A DNA stretch of 64,000 nucleotides from Mesorhizobium sp. WSM3626 (GTDB lineage: Bacteria > Pseudomonadota > Alphaproteobacteria > Rhizobiales > Rhizobiaceae): positions 122,134 to 186,133 of the forward strand of contig NZ_AZUY01000006.1 in NCBI RefSeq assembly GCF_000513935.1, written 5' to 3'. A program made the position numbers and the translations under genes. Every line of letters begins with the position of its first letter. Position 1 is the stretch's first letter. The notes beneath the pieces were generated by a model. That model was not told where the DNA came from. It ran no database searches and saw only the letters and a program-made list of their open reading frames with translations. Below, in pieces: positions 31,452-41,285 of the stretch.

Positions 31452-32615
31452 ATGCAGTTTCGCTTGCTACAGCCTTTTGCCGGGTTCTTTCTCCTCGGCC
31501 TCCTGCTCACGCTTTCGCCGGCCCAAGCGCAGCTTTTCGAGACCAAGGCCGCACAGGCCTTCATGATCGATGCCGACACCGGCACGGTGCTGTTTTCGAA
31601 AGATGCCGACAAACCCATTCCGCCGGCCTCGATGGCCAAGCTGATGACGATGGAGGTGGTTTTCAACGCCCTCAAGTCCGGGCGCCTCAAACTCGACGAT
31701 ACGTTCGTGGTCAGCGAGAACGCCTGGCGCAAAGGCGGCGCGCCGTCGGGAACCTCGACGATGTTCGCCAAGCTCAAATCGGCGATCCGGATCGAGGACC
31801 TGATCCAGGGAGTGACCGTGCAGGCCGCGAATGACGGCTGCATCGTTATCGCCGAAGGCATGGCCGGATCCGAGGACAATTTTGCCGCAGAGATGACCGA
31901 ACGCGCGCGCCAGATCGGCCTCAAGACATCGACTTTCGTCAATTCGACCGGCCTGCCTGCCGATGGCCAGCAGACAAGCGTGCGCGAGCTGGCGCAGCTT
32001 GCCCTGCATCTGTGGCGCGAATACCCGGATTTCTATCGCTACTATGGCCTGAAGGATTTCACCTGGAACAAGATCTCGCAGAGGAACCGCAACCCGTTGT
32101 TGGCGATAGACATCGGCGCCGACGGCCTGGCTGTCGGTGCAAGCGAGACATCCGGCTTCGGCATCGTCGCTTCGGTCAGCCACGGCGGCACACGGGTGAT
32201 CGCGGCAATGAGCGGGCTGGCCAATGACAAGGAGCGCGCCGAAGAAGCGCGCAAACTGCTCGATTGGGGCGTTCGTTCCTTCGCGAGGACCGAGATCTTC
32301 GCCAAGGACGAGGTGGTCGGGGAGGCCCAGGTCTTTGGCGGTGCGAAATCCGGCGTGACGCTGAAGGCAAAAGGTCCGATCGACATTTTCCTGCCGATCA
32401 CCAACCGCGACAAGCTGACGGCCAGGATCATCTACTTCGGCCCGGTCGCCGCACCGGTGGAGGAGGGGCAACCGGTGGGCGCACTGCGGGTCTGGATCGG
32501 CGACACGCTGAGCCAGGAGACACCGTTGTTCGCCGCCGAGTCGATCGGCGTCGGCACGTTGCCGCAACGCGCGCTCGACGCCGTCAAGGAACTGGCGGTC
32601 GGCTGGCTTCGATAG
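31452..32615 (+). CDS. dacF: D-alanyl-D-alanine carboxypeptidase family protein with degenerate active site
   Basis: This 387-residue PBP5-type (peptidase S11) protein has a signal peptide (ending SPAQA) and a C-terminal PBP5-associated beta domain. The SxxK motif is intact (SMAKL, near residue 61). The second motif SxN reads AAN in QAANDGCIV, and the third, normally KTG, reads AVG in GADGLAVGAS. Loss of both the second-motif Ser and the KTG Lys makes normal carboxypeptidase or beta-lactam chemistry doubtful. It may be a structural or regulatory relative. Placement between rlpA and tmk is conserved in rhizobia. Confidence 0.85.
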   Translation: MQFRLLQPFAGFFLLGLLLTLSPAQAQLFETKAAQAFMIDADTGTVLFSKDADKPIPPASMAKLMTMEVVFNALKSGRLKLDDTFVVSENAWRKGGAPSGTSTMFAKLKSAIRIEDLIQGVTVQAANDGCIVIAEGMAGSEDNFAAEMTERARQIGLKTSTFVNSTGLPADGQQTSVRELAQLALHLWREYPDFYRYYGLKDFTWNKISQRNRNPLLAIDIGADGLAVGASETSGFGIVASVSHGGTRVIAAMSGLANDKERAEEARKLLDWGVRSFARTEIFAKDEVVGEAQVFGGAKSGVTLKAKGPIDIFLPITNRDKLTARIIYFGPVAAPVEEGQPVGALRVWIGDTLSQETPLFAAESIGVGTLPQRALDAVKELAVGWLR

Positions 32616-32696
32616 TGCCGACGGCATGGACGTTTTCCCTGTCGCGGACTATCTAGAGCGCAACAACCCACTCAAACAGGAATAAAGGCCCCTCGG

Positions 32697-33371
32697 TTGG
32701 CGCGCGGATTTTTCATCACCTTCGAAGGCGGCGAAGGCGCAGGCAAGTCGACACAGATCGAGCGGCTGGCCACAAAGATGCGCGCCAAGAAGTATGATGT
32801 CCTGCGCACGCGCGAGCCGGGCGGCTCGCCGGGCGCGGAAGCGGTCCGGCATGTGCTGCTTTCGGGTGCCGCCGAACCGTTCGGGCCGAAGATGGAAGCG
32901 CTGCTCTTCGCTGCCGCGCGTTCCGACCATGTCGAGCAGGTCATCCGGCCGGCGGTCGAGCGCGGCTCCATCGTGCTTTGTGACCGCTTCCTGGATTCCT
33001 CGCGTGTCTATCAGGGCGTCACAGGCGGGATCGATCCGGCCTTCATGGCCATGCTGGAACAGGTCGCCATCAACGGCATGATGCCCGACATGACGCTGAT
33101 CTTCGATATCGACCCGGCCGAGGGCTTGAAGCGGGCGACATTGCGGCGTGGCAGCGATGCCGTCGCCGACCGCTTCGAAAAGGAGACGCTGGCCATCCAC
33201 CAGGCCCGCCGCGAAGCGTTCCTGGCGATCGCGGCGGCAGAGCCGGAACGCTGCATCGTCGTCGATGCCTCCGCCGATCCGGACACGGTGGAGGATGTCG
33301 TCACGGCGACCGTGTTCGCGGCACTGGAGGCAAGGGCGCCCGAGCGCAACAGGCAGGTCGCACCGGTATGA
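32697..33371 (+). CDS. tmk: Thymidylate kinase
   Basis: Tmk phosphorylates dTMP to dTDP. This 224-residue protein has the P-loop [11 protein letters not shown] at residues 8-18, the DR(F/Y) motif as [13 protein letters not shown] near residue 100, and a LID region with [13 protein letters not shown]. The start is a TTG at 32697, directly before the conserved [11 protein letters not shown]; no ATG fits. It overlaps holB by four bases, a common pairing that links nucleotide supply with the replisome. Confidence 0.94.
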   Translation: MARGFFITFEGGEGAGKSTQIERLATKMRAKKYDVLRTREPGGSPGAEAVRHVLLSGAAEPFGPKMEALLFAAARSDHVEQVIRPAVERGSIVLCDRFLDSSRVYQGVTGGIDPAFMAMLEQVAINGMMPDMTLIFDIDPAEGLKRATLRRGSDAVADRFEKETLAIHQARREAFLAIAAAEPERCIVVDASADPDTVEDVVTATVFAALEARAPERNRQVAPV

Positions 33372-34423
33372 TCTTCGAACGCATCGCGCCGGAACAGCAC
33401 GACACGCTGGACGGTGTGCCGGAACCTTCCGAAACGCCACGTCTGGTCGGGCACGGGCAGGCCGCCACCATGCTTGCCGCCGCCTATCGCGCGGGAAAGC
33501 TGCCGCACGCGCTGATCTTCGCTGGACCGGTCGGGATCGGCAAGGCGACGCTCGCCTTCCATCTTGCCCACCACCTTTTAAAGCATCCAGCCTTCGAGCA
33601 GGCGCCCGGCAACCTTGCGGTTCCCGATCCGGCCTCGCCGCTGTTTCGCCAGATCGCCACCGGTGCGCATCCGGGGGTGCTGCATCTGACCCGTCCCTTG
33701 AACGACAAGACCAAGAGCTTCAAAACCGTCGTCACCGTCGACGAAATCCGCAAGGTCAGCCGCTTCCTGTCGCTGACTTCGCATGACGGCAGCTACCGGG
33801 TGGTGATCGTCGACCCGGCCGACGACATGAATGCCAATGCGGCCAATGCCCTGCTGAAGAATCTCGAGGAGCCACCGGCACGGACCCTGTTCATTCTCAT
33901 CGTCCATGCGCCGGGCAGTCTGCTGCCGACGATCCGTTCGCGCTGCCAGGTGGTGCGGCTGACACCGCTCGACGCCGACGAATTGATGGCGGTGCTGGAG
34001 ACAGCGGAGCCGCCACCACCGGACGATCCGGTAGCGAGGGCCGCACTGGTCGAGCGGGCAGGGGGGAGCGCCCGCAGCGCGATCCTGTTGACGCAGTATG
34101 GCGGGCTGGAGATCGCGCAGACGCTCGATGGCCTGGTGGCGACGGGAAAGAGCGATATTGCCGGTGCCTACCGCCTGGCCGAGGCCGTCGCGGGCAAAGA
34201 CCAGGCGATCCAGTTCGACATCTTCAACCGCCGGGCGCTGGACCTTCTGTCGGACGCGGCAAGCCAGGCGGCGCGGGCTGGCGATCTCAAGCGGGCCAAA
34301 ACGCTCTCCGATACTTGGCACGAGGCCCTGGACGCTATATCTGAAACGGACACCTACAATCTCGACAAGAAGCAGCACGCCCTGACCATGATCGACCGCC
34401 TGAATTCTGCAATGCGAATGTGA
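33368..34423 (+). CDS. holB: DNA polymerase III subunit delta'
   Basis: This 351-residue clamp-loader subunit has a P-loop variant [12 protein letters not shown] near residues 58-69, the sensor region [16 protein letters not shown] near 172-187 and the SRC motif TIRSRCQVV near 194-202. Delta' completes the clamp-loader ring with tau/gamma and delta. The ATG at 33368 overlaps the tmk stop (ATGA). Length and motifs are normal for alphaproteobacteria. Confidence 0.93.
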   Translation: MIFERIAPEQHDTLDGVPEPSETPRLVGHGQAATMLAAAYRAGKLPHALIFAGPVGIGKATLAFHLAHHLLKHPAFEQAPGNLAVPDPASPLFRQIATGAHPGVLHLTRPLNDKTKSFKTVVTVDEIRKVSRFLSLTSHDGSYRVVIVDPADDMNANAANALLKNLEEPPARTLFILIVHAPGSLLPTIRSRCQVVRLTPLDADELMAVLETAEPPPPDDPVARAALVERAGGSARSAILLTQYGGLEIAQTLDGLVATGKSDIAGAYRLAEAVAGKDQAIQFDIFNRRALDLLSDAASQAARAGDLKRAKTLSDTWHEALDAISETDTYNLDKKQHALTMIDRLNSAMRM

Positions 34424-34434
34424 CGGCCTTTTTG

Positions 34435-34484
34435 GTGCATGCCGTTGGCCTCCCAAACAGGAGCCACTTTTGGGCGGCATGCAC
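34435..34484. repeat. Dispersed palindromic repeat, copy 1
   Basis: About 50 bases beginning GTGCATGCCG and ending CGGCATGCAC, with an inner CTCCCAAA/TTTTGGG pair. It closely resembles 59888-59935. Such elements are scattered between genes in rhizobial genomes. It lies between holB and metG. Confidence 0.75.
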
Positions 34485-34564
34485 TGGTCTCGGGATGGCA
34501 ATCGCCATTCCGATGCGATATCCACCGCCACGGCTTCCATTCAGACATTCATGACGGTTCATTC

Positions 34565-36118
34565 ATGTCACGCGACACATTCTACATCACCACCGCGATT
34601 TCCTATCCGAACGGCAAGCCGCATATCGGCCATGCCTACGAGCTGATCGCCACCGACGCGCTTGCCCGTTTTCAGCGGCTCGATGGCAAGCAGGTCTTCT
34701 TCCTCACCGGCACCGACGAGCACGGCATCAAGATGCTGCAGACGGCAAAGAAGGAAGACATTTCGGCGCGCGACCTGGCCGACCGCAACTCGGCCGAATT
34801 CAAGCGCATGGCGACCGCGCTCAACGCCTCGAACGACGATTTCATCCGCACCACCGAGGAGCGGCATTACGCGGCTTCGCAGGCGATCTGGAAGGCGATG
34901 GCCGCCAATGGTGACGTCTACAAGGGCGGCTATGCCGGCTGGTATTCGGTGCGCGACGAAGCCTACTACGGCGAGGAAGAGACCGAGGTCCGTCCCGACA
35001 ATATTCGCTATGGGCCACAGGGAACGCCGGTCGAATGGGTCGAGGAAGAGAGCTATTTCTTTCGGTTGTCGGCCTATCAGGACAAGCTCGTCGCGCTTTA
35101 TGAAAACCAACCCGACTTCATCGGTCCGGCCGAGCGCCGCAACGAGGTGATGAGCTTCGTCAAGTCGGGACTGAAGGACCTTTCGATCTCGCGCACCACA
35201 TTCGACTGGGGCGTGCCGGTACCTGGCGATGAAAAGCACGTCATGTATGTCTGGGTCGACGCGCTGACCAACTACATTACCGGCGTCGGCTATCCCGATG
35301 AAAAAGCTGATAATTGGCGGTTTTGGCCGGCTGATGCACACATCATCGGCAAGGACATTGTACGCTTCCACGCGGTTTATTGGCCCGCCTTCCTGATGTC
35401 GGCCGGCATCCCGCTGCCGAAGCGCGTCTTCGGCCACGGCTTCCTGTTCAACCGCGGCGAGAAGATGTCGAAATCGGTCGGCAACGTCATCGACCCGTTC
35501 ACCATGATCGAGCATTACGGCCTCGACCAGGTGCGGTACTTCTTCCTGCGCGAGGTGCCGTTCGGACAGGACGGCAGCTACAGCCATGAAGCGATCGTCA
35601 ACCGTACCAATGCGGATCTGGCCAATGGTCTCGGCAATCTGGCACAGCGCTCGCTGTCGATGATCGCCAAGAATTGCGGCGGCGTGGTGCCGAAGCGCGG
35701 CGATCTGGCGGAATCCGACAAGGTGATCCTGGATCAGGCGGTCGACGCTCTCGCCACCGCGCGCAAGGCAATGGCCGAACAGGGCATCCATCTGGCACTG
35801 GCGGCGATCTTCGGCGTGGTCGCGGAAGCCGATCGGTATTTCGCCGGTCAGGAACCTTGGGTGCTCAAGAAAACCAATCCGGAACGCATGGAAACGGTGC
35901 TGTGGACGACGGCCGAAGTGGTCCGGCGCGTGGCCGTTCTATGCCAGCCCTTCATTCCGGGCTCGGCCGGCAAGCTGCTCGACCTCTTGGCAGTGCCGGC
36001 GGACAATCGCGATTTCGTGCATGTCCACGCCGACCATGCGCTTGTGTCCGGCACGGCGCTGCCTGCGCCAGAGGGCGTGTTTCCGCGCTATGTCGAACAG
36101 ACGGACGCGAACGCCTGA
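34565..36118 (+). CDS. metG: Methionyl-tRNA synthetase
   Basis: MetG charges tRNA-Met. This 517-residue class I synthetase has the HIGH motif as PHIGHAYE near residues 20-27 and KMSKS near 300. It lacks the zinc-knuckle cysteines of the E. coli form, so it is the short type without a C-terminal dimerisation domain. I chose the ATG at 34565, since upstream residues come from the dispersed repeat. Its stop overlaps the tatD start by one base. Confidence 0.95.
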   Translation: MSRDTFYITTAISYPNGKPHIGHAYELIATDALARFQRLDGKQVFFLTGTDEHGIKMLQTAKKEDISARDLADRNSAEFKRMATALNASNDDFIRTTEERHYAASQAIWKAMAANGDVYKGGYAGWYSVRDEAYYGEEETEVRPDNIRYGPQGTPVEWVEEESYFFRLSAYQDKLVALYENQPDFIGPAERRNEVMSFVKSGLKDLSISRTTFDWGVPVPGDEKHVMYVWVDALTNYITGVGYPDEKADNWRFWPADAHIIGKDIVRFHAVYWPAFLMSAGIPLPKRVFGHGFLFNRGEKMSKSVGNVIDPFTMIEHYGLDQVRYFFLREVPFGQDGSYSHEAIVNRTNADLANGLGNLAQRSLSMIAKNCGGVVPKRGDLAESDKVILDQAVDALATARKAMAEQGIHLALAAIFGVVAEADRYFAGQEPWVLKKTNPERMETVLWTTAEVVRRVAVLCQPFIPGSAGKLLDLLAVPADNRDFVHVHADHALVSGTALPAPEGVFPRYVEQTDANA

Positions 36119-36918
36119 TGCTCGTCGACAGCCATTGTCATCTGGACTTTCCGGACTTCGCCGAGGAGCGGGCGGCCATTGTCGCCCGCGCCAAGGCGGC
36201 CGGTATCGGCCGCATGGTGACGATCTCCACGCGCGTGAAGCGGTTTCAGCAAATCCTTGAGATCGCAGAGACTTTCGACGAAGTCTATTGCTCGGTCGGC
36301 ACCCATCCGCACAATGCCGCCGAGGAGCTCGACGTCACCACCGCCGACCTTGTCCGCCTCTCCACTCACCCGAAGGTGGTGGCGATCGGTGAAGCGGGGC
36401 TCGATTTCTTCTACGACAAGGCACCACGCGATGCGCAGGCGCGGAGCTTTCGCGCCCATATCGCCGCCGCCCGCGAGACCGGGCTGCCTCTCGTCATCCA
36501 TTCGCGCGATGCAGACGACGACATGGCCGCCATTCTCGAGGACGAGACAGGGAAGGGCGCCTTCCCGTTCATCCTGCATTGTTTTTCGTCGGGACGGCGG
36601 CTCGCCGAGGTTGGCGTATCATTAGGCGGCTATGTGTCGTTCTCGGGCATCCTGACCTTCAAGAATTCGATCGAATTGCGCGCCATCGCCGCCGATGTCC
36701 CGCACGACCGGCTGCTGGTCGAAACCGATGCTCCATATCTGGCGCCGGTGCCGTTTCGCGGCAAGCGCAACGAGCCGGCCTATGTCGCGCAGACCGCCAA
36801 GGTGCTGGCCGAGACGATCGGCGTCACCGAGGCTGCAATCGCAGCGGTGACCACCGATAACTTCTTTCGACTGTTTGGAAAAATGCCACGTCCGGACCAG
36901 CAGGCGCCCGAGGCATGA
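36118..36918 (+). CDS. tatD: TatD family metal-dependent hydrolase
   Basis: This 266-residue TIM-barrel protein has metal ligands seen as DSHCHLDF at residues 4-11, GEAGLDFFYD near 96-105, HSRDADDD near 131 and ETDAPYL near 206-212. TatD proteins are 3'-5' DNA exonucleases or D-aminoacyl-type hydrolases in different species. The gene overlaps metG by one base and the next gene by four, the usual metG-tatD-metallohydrolase cluster. Confidence 0.93.
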   Translation: MLVDSHCHLDFPDFAEERAAIVARAKAAGIGRMVTISTRVKRFQQILEIAETFDEVYCSVGTHPHNAAEELDVTTADLVRLSTHPKVVAIGEAGLDFFYDKAPRDAQARSFRAHIAAARETGLPLVIHSRDADDDMAAILEDETGKGAFPFILHCFSSGRRLAEVGVSLGGYVSFSGILTFKNSIELRAIAADVPHDRLLVETDAPYLAPVPFRGKRNEPAYVAQTAKVLAETIGVTEAAIAAVTTDNFFRLFGKMPRPDQQAPEA

Positions 36919-37736
36919 GCGACCGGCTGCGCCTCACCATTCTCGGCTGTGGATCGTCGCCAGGCACGCCGCGCATCACCGGCGACTGGGGCAATTGCGA
37001 CCCCGCCAATCCCAGGAACCGGCGCATGCGCACGGCCGCGCTTGTCGAGCGCATCGCCGACAATGGCGGCCGCACCACGGTCGTCATCGACACCGGTCCG
37101 GATTTCCGCGAGCAGATGCTGATGGCTTCAGTCAGGCGTATCCATGGTGTGCTCTACACGCACCCGCATGCCGACCACATCCACGGCATCGACGATTTGC
37201 GCGGCTATGTGCAGGAGCAGGGGCATCGCATCGACATCCATGCCGACGAGCCGACCATGCTACGGCTGCGCCAGGCGTTCGGCTATTGCTTCGAGACGCC
37301 GCCAGGCAGTTCCTATCCGCCGATCGTCGACGCCCACATCATCGATCATTCCAGGCCGGTTGTGATCGAAGGAGAGGGGGGTGCCCTCACCTTCGAGCCG
37401 CTGCCCCAGATCCATGGCGACATCATTTCGCTGGGTTTCCGTATCGGCGGGCTCGCCTACTGTCCCGATATCAGCGACTTTCCCAAGACCACCACAGAGC
37501 GGCTGAGAGGCCTCGACATGCTGGTCATCGATGCGCTGCAGTACAACACGCATCCAAGCCATCTTTCGCTTGGCCAGGCGCTGGACTGGATCGAGGCGCT
37601 TTCGCCTTGCAACGCCGTGCTGACGCACATGCACGTGCCGCTCGACTACACCGCCGTGATGACTGAGACGCCCGACAATGTCGAACCGGCCTATGATGGT
37701 ATGGTGATCGAAATCCCTTACGAGTCAGAACGATAG
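36915..37736 (+). CDS. MBL-fold metallohydrolase (PhnP-like)
   Basis: This 273-residue metallo-beta-lactamase-fold enzyme has the metal site HPHADHIHGIDDL near residues 79-91, with further ligand candidates in CPDISDF and LTHMHVPLD. It starts LTILGCGSSPGTPRI, typical of PhnP-like phosphodiesterases that act on cyclic phosphates. It lies in an operon with metG and tatD rather than with phosphonate genes, so the substrate is open. Confidence 0.9.
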   Translation: MSDRLRLTILGCGSSPGTPRITGDWGNCDPANPRNRRMRTAALVERIADNGGRTTVVIDTGPDFREQMLMASVRRIHGVLYTHPHADHIHGIDDLRGYVQEQGHRIDIHADEPTMLRLRQAFGYCFETPPGSSYPPIVDAHIIDHSRPVVIEGEGGALTFEPLPQIHGDIISLGFRIGGLAYCPDISDFPKTTTERLRGLDMLVIDALQYNTHPSHLSLGQALDWIEALSPCNAVLTHMHVPLDYTAVMTETPDNVEPAYDGMVIEIPYESER

Positions 37737-37746
37737 AGACAGCGGC

Positions 37747-37929
37747 TCAGTCGGCTTTCAACCCGCCGTTCGAATGTTCGATCATGAGTTCGAGGTCGTG
37801 AGGTGCCGGCGTGGTGCTGTTCACGATGTTGCTCGTCAAACGCCGAAACCGCAGCAATTCCCGGGCTGCGCCCCATGCGCTAGTTCCATAATCTATCTTA
37901 TGCGACTTTCGCCACAACGTGAGAAGCAT
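37747..37929 (-). CDS. Possible small gene downstream of imm11
   Basis: This 60-codon frame starts MLLTLWRKSHKIDYG and begins 25 bases after the imm11-like stop. Codon composition is plausible, but no good ribosome-binding site is seen and no family is recognised. It could be a real partner of the immunity-like gene, a degraded remnant, or chance. Confidence 0.25.
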   Translation of the reverse strand: MLLTLWRKSHKIDYGTSAWGAARELLRFRRLTSNIVNSTTPAPHDLELMIEHSNGGLKAD

Positions 37930-37954
37930 CTCGAATCCATCTCGCAACCCTGCT

Positions 37955-38617
37955 TTACAGCCCTGCCTTCCGAAGCAGGCCGGCCCAGAAGCTTCTGAGC
38001 GAACTCGCGGATGAGACAGGCGCACGCCGCTTCCCGCCGCGGTATTCGATCCTGTCGCGACCGACCGTTTCGTCGTTCCAGGCCAACTCAAAGGCGATGC
38101 CTTTGAGCCCGAGGTCTCCGATCTGACGCACGATGGTTTCTTGCAGATAGATATCGGATCTTCGCACGCCATCGGCACGCTCCGGCAGCTTGAATATCTC
38201 GGCCCCGGCGATGGCCTCGGCCCGAAGGACGAGGTTTTCGATCGTCATGATGCCGCCATCGTCAAAGCGGACGATTCCTGAACGTTCTTCATCCAGCGCG
38301 TCGACCACAGTGGTGACGTTGAAGAGCGATATCGGCTCGTCAGCACGAAGCGGCAGGAATTCGCCATACGGTTCGAGAATCGGCCGTAGCGACTCCAACG
38401 CCGTGCCCCTCAGAATGAGCACGTGCTCGCCAAGCCAAGGAAAATCCGAATACAGCCGGGGTGTTCCGTCGTCTTGCTCGCGCAGGAATTTCATCCGGGG
38501 CGAACGCCATCGCTTCTGGCTCCGGCACCCGAGGGTCGCGAATAGCTGGTAGTCGTCGGGTTGATGGGGAAGAACCCATTCCTGCCCCTCCACTACACTC
38601 AAAACATAGATTTTCAC
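37955..38617 (-). CDS. Imm11-family (DUF1629) immunity-like protein
   Basis: This 220-residue protein starts at a GTG with AGGAGG four bases upstream (KIYVLSVVEGQEWV after the initiator). It has the DUF1629/Imm11 pattern: a beta-rich N-terminal part with RSPRMKFLRE, then YSDFPWLGEHVLILRGTA and the later SDIYLQETIV segment. Imm11 proteins protect against polymorphic toxins, usually encoded just upstream. No toxin gene is seen here, so it may be an orphan immunity gene. Confidence 0.75.
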   Translation of the reverse strand: MKIYVLSVVEGQEWVLPHQPDDYQLFATLGCRSQKRWRSPRMKFLREQDDGTPRLYSDFPWLGEHVLILRGTALESLRPILEPYGEFLPLRADEPISLFNVTTVVDALDEERSGIVRFDDGGIMTIENLVLRAEAIAGAEIFKLPERADGVRRSDIYLQETIVRQIGDLGLKGIAFELAWNDETVGRDRIEYRGGKRRAPVSSASSLRSFWAGLLRKAGL

Positions 38618-38813
38618 CCGACCTCCTGACCCTCGTCCGCTCAAGGCAGTGCTGCTCCGCAGGTGTACTCCTCCTGAGGTGTATTCGGCCTCGCAGCGGA
38701 TTTCGAACGGCGCCCCCGATACAGACACGTCGATCGAGACAAACGCATCCGGTTTGGCGAACCGCCCGCACCCAACATATCATTGTACATGACGCGGCGG
38801 TGCCGCGCGACGC

Positions 38814-39158
38814 TCACTGTGTGTTCCGATATCCGCGGAGCCTCCGCCGGTCGAGCAGGATGCGATGGATCTGGATGCGCTCCGGCAGCTCGATCAGGAA
38901 CTCCGGGTCGCGGTCGAGATGATGGACCTTGGTTGGCTCGCCCTTGGTGAAAGCCGTCATGGATTCGTGGTCGGGCCAGTACGAGATGGTGGTAAACCAG
39001 CTTTCCCCTTCGCGATCCTCGCGAAACAGCTGGACGCCCAGCGCGGTCTTCTCAAGCGGCGGAATGCCCTCGGCCTTCAAATAGACTTCGTAAGCGTCGC
39101 CCACACCAGCCCGGGTGCGGCCGCGCCAAATGCGCGCGATTGTCGGCGTTGTCGTTAT
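38814..39158 (-). CDS. Antibiotic biosynthesis monooxygenase-like (dimeric alpha-beta barrel) protein, start codon ATA?
   Basis: The core (DAYEVYLKAEGIPPLEKT, SWFTTISYWPDHESM) looks like the small ferredoxin-like ABM fold found in rhizobia. The frame continues in good sequence upstream (TIARIWRGRTRAG) to an ATA at 39158-39156, eight bases after AGGAG, where an ATG would be expected. The only standard start in frame is a GTG at 39104, which would cut off the first beta strand. Either the start codon has mutated, or ATA is used. Function unknown. Confidence 0.65.
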   Translation of the reverse strand: MTTTPTIARIWRGRTRAGVGDAYEVYLKAEGIPPLEKTALGVQLFREDREGESWFTTISYWPDHESMTAFTKGEPTKVHHLDRDPEFLIELPERIQIHRILLDRRRLRGYRNTQ

Positions 39159-39182
39159 CGATCCTTCTCCTTTTGCACTTCT

Positions 39183-40061
39183 TCACAAACCTTGCGCTGA
39201 ACGATGGATGCGCGCGAGGAAGTCACGCACCAGCGGAAGCACGTCATCGAAATGGGTCTCCAGAAGCCAGTGGCCGGCGCCCTCGATGAGATGGAGTTCT
39301 GCTCCCGGCAGGTCGCGTTTGTAGGCTCGAGCCGATGCGGCCGGCATGTAGCCGTCTTCCGGCCCCCAGACGATGAGCGTCGGCGGCTGTCTTTCGCGCA
39401 AATAGGCCTGGTATCGCGGGAACCAGTCGAGATTCGCCTCCAGCTTCTCCATCAGGCCCACGGCCAGCCGCCGACGCAGCGGCGTATCCATGAGCGGCCA
39501 GTGGAGTTTCCATAGATCCGGTGGCATTCGCTCGGCCACGGCGTCAGCCACCTCACCGATAAACTCGTGCCGGAAACCCTCCTCGCTCACCGCCTCCTCC
39601 AGCGGACGATGCTTCTCAGGTGTTTTCTCGGTCCAATAGGCTTTGATAGCCGCATATTTCGGGCCGAGCACGTCTTCGTAGACGTCGCCGTTCTGAATGA
39701 TCAACGCGGTGATGCGTTGCGGATGTGCGATGGCGTGGCGCAAGCCGATCTGCGACCCGTAGTCGTGCAACCAGAGCGCATAGCGGGACAGACCGAGCGT
39801 ATCCGCGAAAGCCGTCAGAAATCCTGCATAGGCATCGAAATCATAGCCGAATGCCGAGAAGTCGGGCGTCGCGCTGTAGCCAAAGCCCGGGAAATCCGGC
39901 GCAAAGGTACGCCAGCGATCGGCCAATGCCGGCATCAGCCTCCGAAATTGATAGGACGAGCATGGATAGCCGTGCGGCAGCAGAAGCACCGGTGCGTCGG
40001 TCGGACCATCCTCGCGATAGAAAATGGTATTTCCGTCAACTTTCACTTGGCGGTGTCGCAA
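39183..40061 (-). CDS. Alpha/beta hydrolase (epoxide hydrolase/haloalkane dehalogenase-like)
   Basis: This 292-residue hydrolase has LLLPHGYPCSSYQFR (oxyanion region, residues 26-40) and the nucleophile elbow LHDYGS near 99, with Asp rather than Ser as the nucleophile, as in epoxide hydrolases and dehalogenases. The catalytic His lies in GAGHWLLE. The start is a TTG at 40061 with GAGGAGG five bases upstream. It lies 24 bases after the ABM-like gene's likely start, on the same strand. Substrate unknown. Confidence 0.86.
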   Translation of the reverse strand: MRHRQVKVDGNTIFYREDGPTDAPVLLLPHGYPCSSYQFRRLMPALADRWRTFAPDFPGFGYSATPDFSAFGYDFDAYAGFLTAFADTLGLSRYALWLHDYGSQIGLRHAIAHPQRITALIIQNGDVYEDVLGPKYAAIKAYWTEKTPEKHRPLEEAVSEEGFRHEFIGEVADAVAERMPPDLWKLHWPLMDTPLRRRLAVGLMEKLEANLDWFPRYQAYLRERQPPTLIVWGPEDGYMPAASARAYKRDLPGAELHLIEGAGHWLLETHFDDVLPLVRDFLARIHRSAQGL

Positions 40062-40325
40062 CCTTGCCTCCTCGATAGAGCGTTCGAAGACGAGCGCATT
40101 GCGCTTCCAATACCTCTCGTCGTTTACGATGCTCGCGCTGGAAGGTTCCGTGCCAAACGGTGGTCAAGGAAAGATCGAAAGGGTCACCCGGCGCGGAACG
40201 CCGGGAATGAACCCAATGCAGGCCCAGCATGGGATCAAGATTTCGACGATGGAATCCGGCATACAAAGCAACTACCCTGCCCCAATCCGCTCATCATGCG
40301 TCGGCGGGACTGAAGGCGATCAGAA

Positions 40326-41237
40326 ATGACCACTCGATCTTCCTTTCTGGGCTTGCCCGATCGCCTCGCCGATGGCACGGCGCCCCGCGCAGTGATCTTC
40401 GGAGCTGGTCACGGCAGCACCTATCCCGGCAAAGACAGCGGCAGCCATGCCTTGGCCGCCGATGCCATCCGTGTTGCAAGCCAGGGTGATGCCGCGCTCA
40501 TCGAGCATTGGGATTTCGATCTCGGCGGCCCGCTGTTCGACGGCAGGCCGATCTGCTGCGTCGACGCCGGCGACATCCTGACCACCATGCATGACAATGC
40601 CGGCAACCGCGCCCGGATCGAGGCGAAGACGCGCGAGGTCCTGTCATTGCCGGCCGTGCCCATCCTGCTCGGCGGAGACGATTCCGTGGTCATTCCCTTC
40701 CTCACCGGCTTCGCGGATCACGGGCCTGTCTGGATCCTGCAGATCGACGCCCATATCGACTGGCGCGACGAGGTGCATGGCGAACGCCACGGCTACTCCA
40801 GCCCGATGCGCCGGGCGAGCGAGATGGCGCACGTCGCCGGCATGGTGCAGGTCGGACTGCGCAGCGTCGGCAGCGCACGCCTCACGGAGATCGAAGCGGC
40901 GCGGCACTATGGCAGCCGTTTCGTCACCGCGCGCGAGGTCCACACCCTGGGTGTCGAAGCGGCGCTCAGGCACATCCCGGAGGGAGCGCGGGTCGTCGTC
41001 ACCCTGGACTTTGACAGCCTCGATCCCAGCATCATGCCGGGCGTAGCAGCGCGTACTCCCGGCGGCCTCACCTACACGCAGGTCATCGATCTTATTGCCG
41101 GCTTGGGCAAGCGGGCGAGGATCGCCGGATTCAATCTGGTGGAGTTCTATCCGCCAGCCGACATTGACGGCCTGTCGGCGCTGACCGCCGCGCGCCTCCT
41201 CGTCAATGTGATCGGCGCCGTGGTCCGGCAGGTTTGA
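40326..41237 (+). CDS. Agmatinase/ureohydrolase family protein
   Basis: This 303-residue arginase-fold enzyme has metal-binding motifs GGDDS near residues 120-124, DAHIDW near 141-146 and DFDSLDPS near 223-230. In classical agmatinases and arginases the first motif is GGDHS; the Asp in place of His occurs in a subgroup of proteobacterial ureohydrolases. The substrate could be agmatine, guanidinobutyrate or a similar guanidino compound. No neighbouring polyamine genes help to decide. Confidence 0.87.
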   Translation: MTTRSSFLGLPDRLADGTAPRAVIFGAGHGSTYPGKDSGSHALAADAIRVASQGDAALIEHWDFDLGGPLFDGRPICCVDAGDILTTMHDNAGNRARIEAKTREVLSLPAVPILLGGDDSVVIPFLTGFADHGPVWILQIDAHIDWRDEVHGERHGYSSPMRRASEMAHVAGMVQVGLRSVGSARLTEIEAARHYGSRFVTAREVHTLGVEAALRHIPEGARVVVTLDFDSLDPSIMPGVAARTPGGLTYTQVIDLIAGLGKRARIAGFNLVEFYPPADIDGLSALTAARLLVNVIGAVVRQV

Positions 41238-41285
41238 AACCCGACCTGAGGTCGAATACGGCCCCTGTCCAGCCTACAGGAAACT

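Noticed and set aside
40062..40325. Guanidine riboswitch ahead of the ureohydrolase gene
   Set aside because: A 7-bp hairpin CCCGGCG/CGCCGGG exists at 40187-40205, but the conserved ykkC-type core bases are absent.
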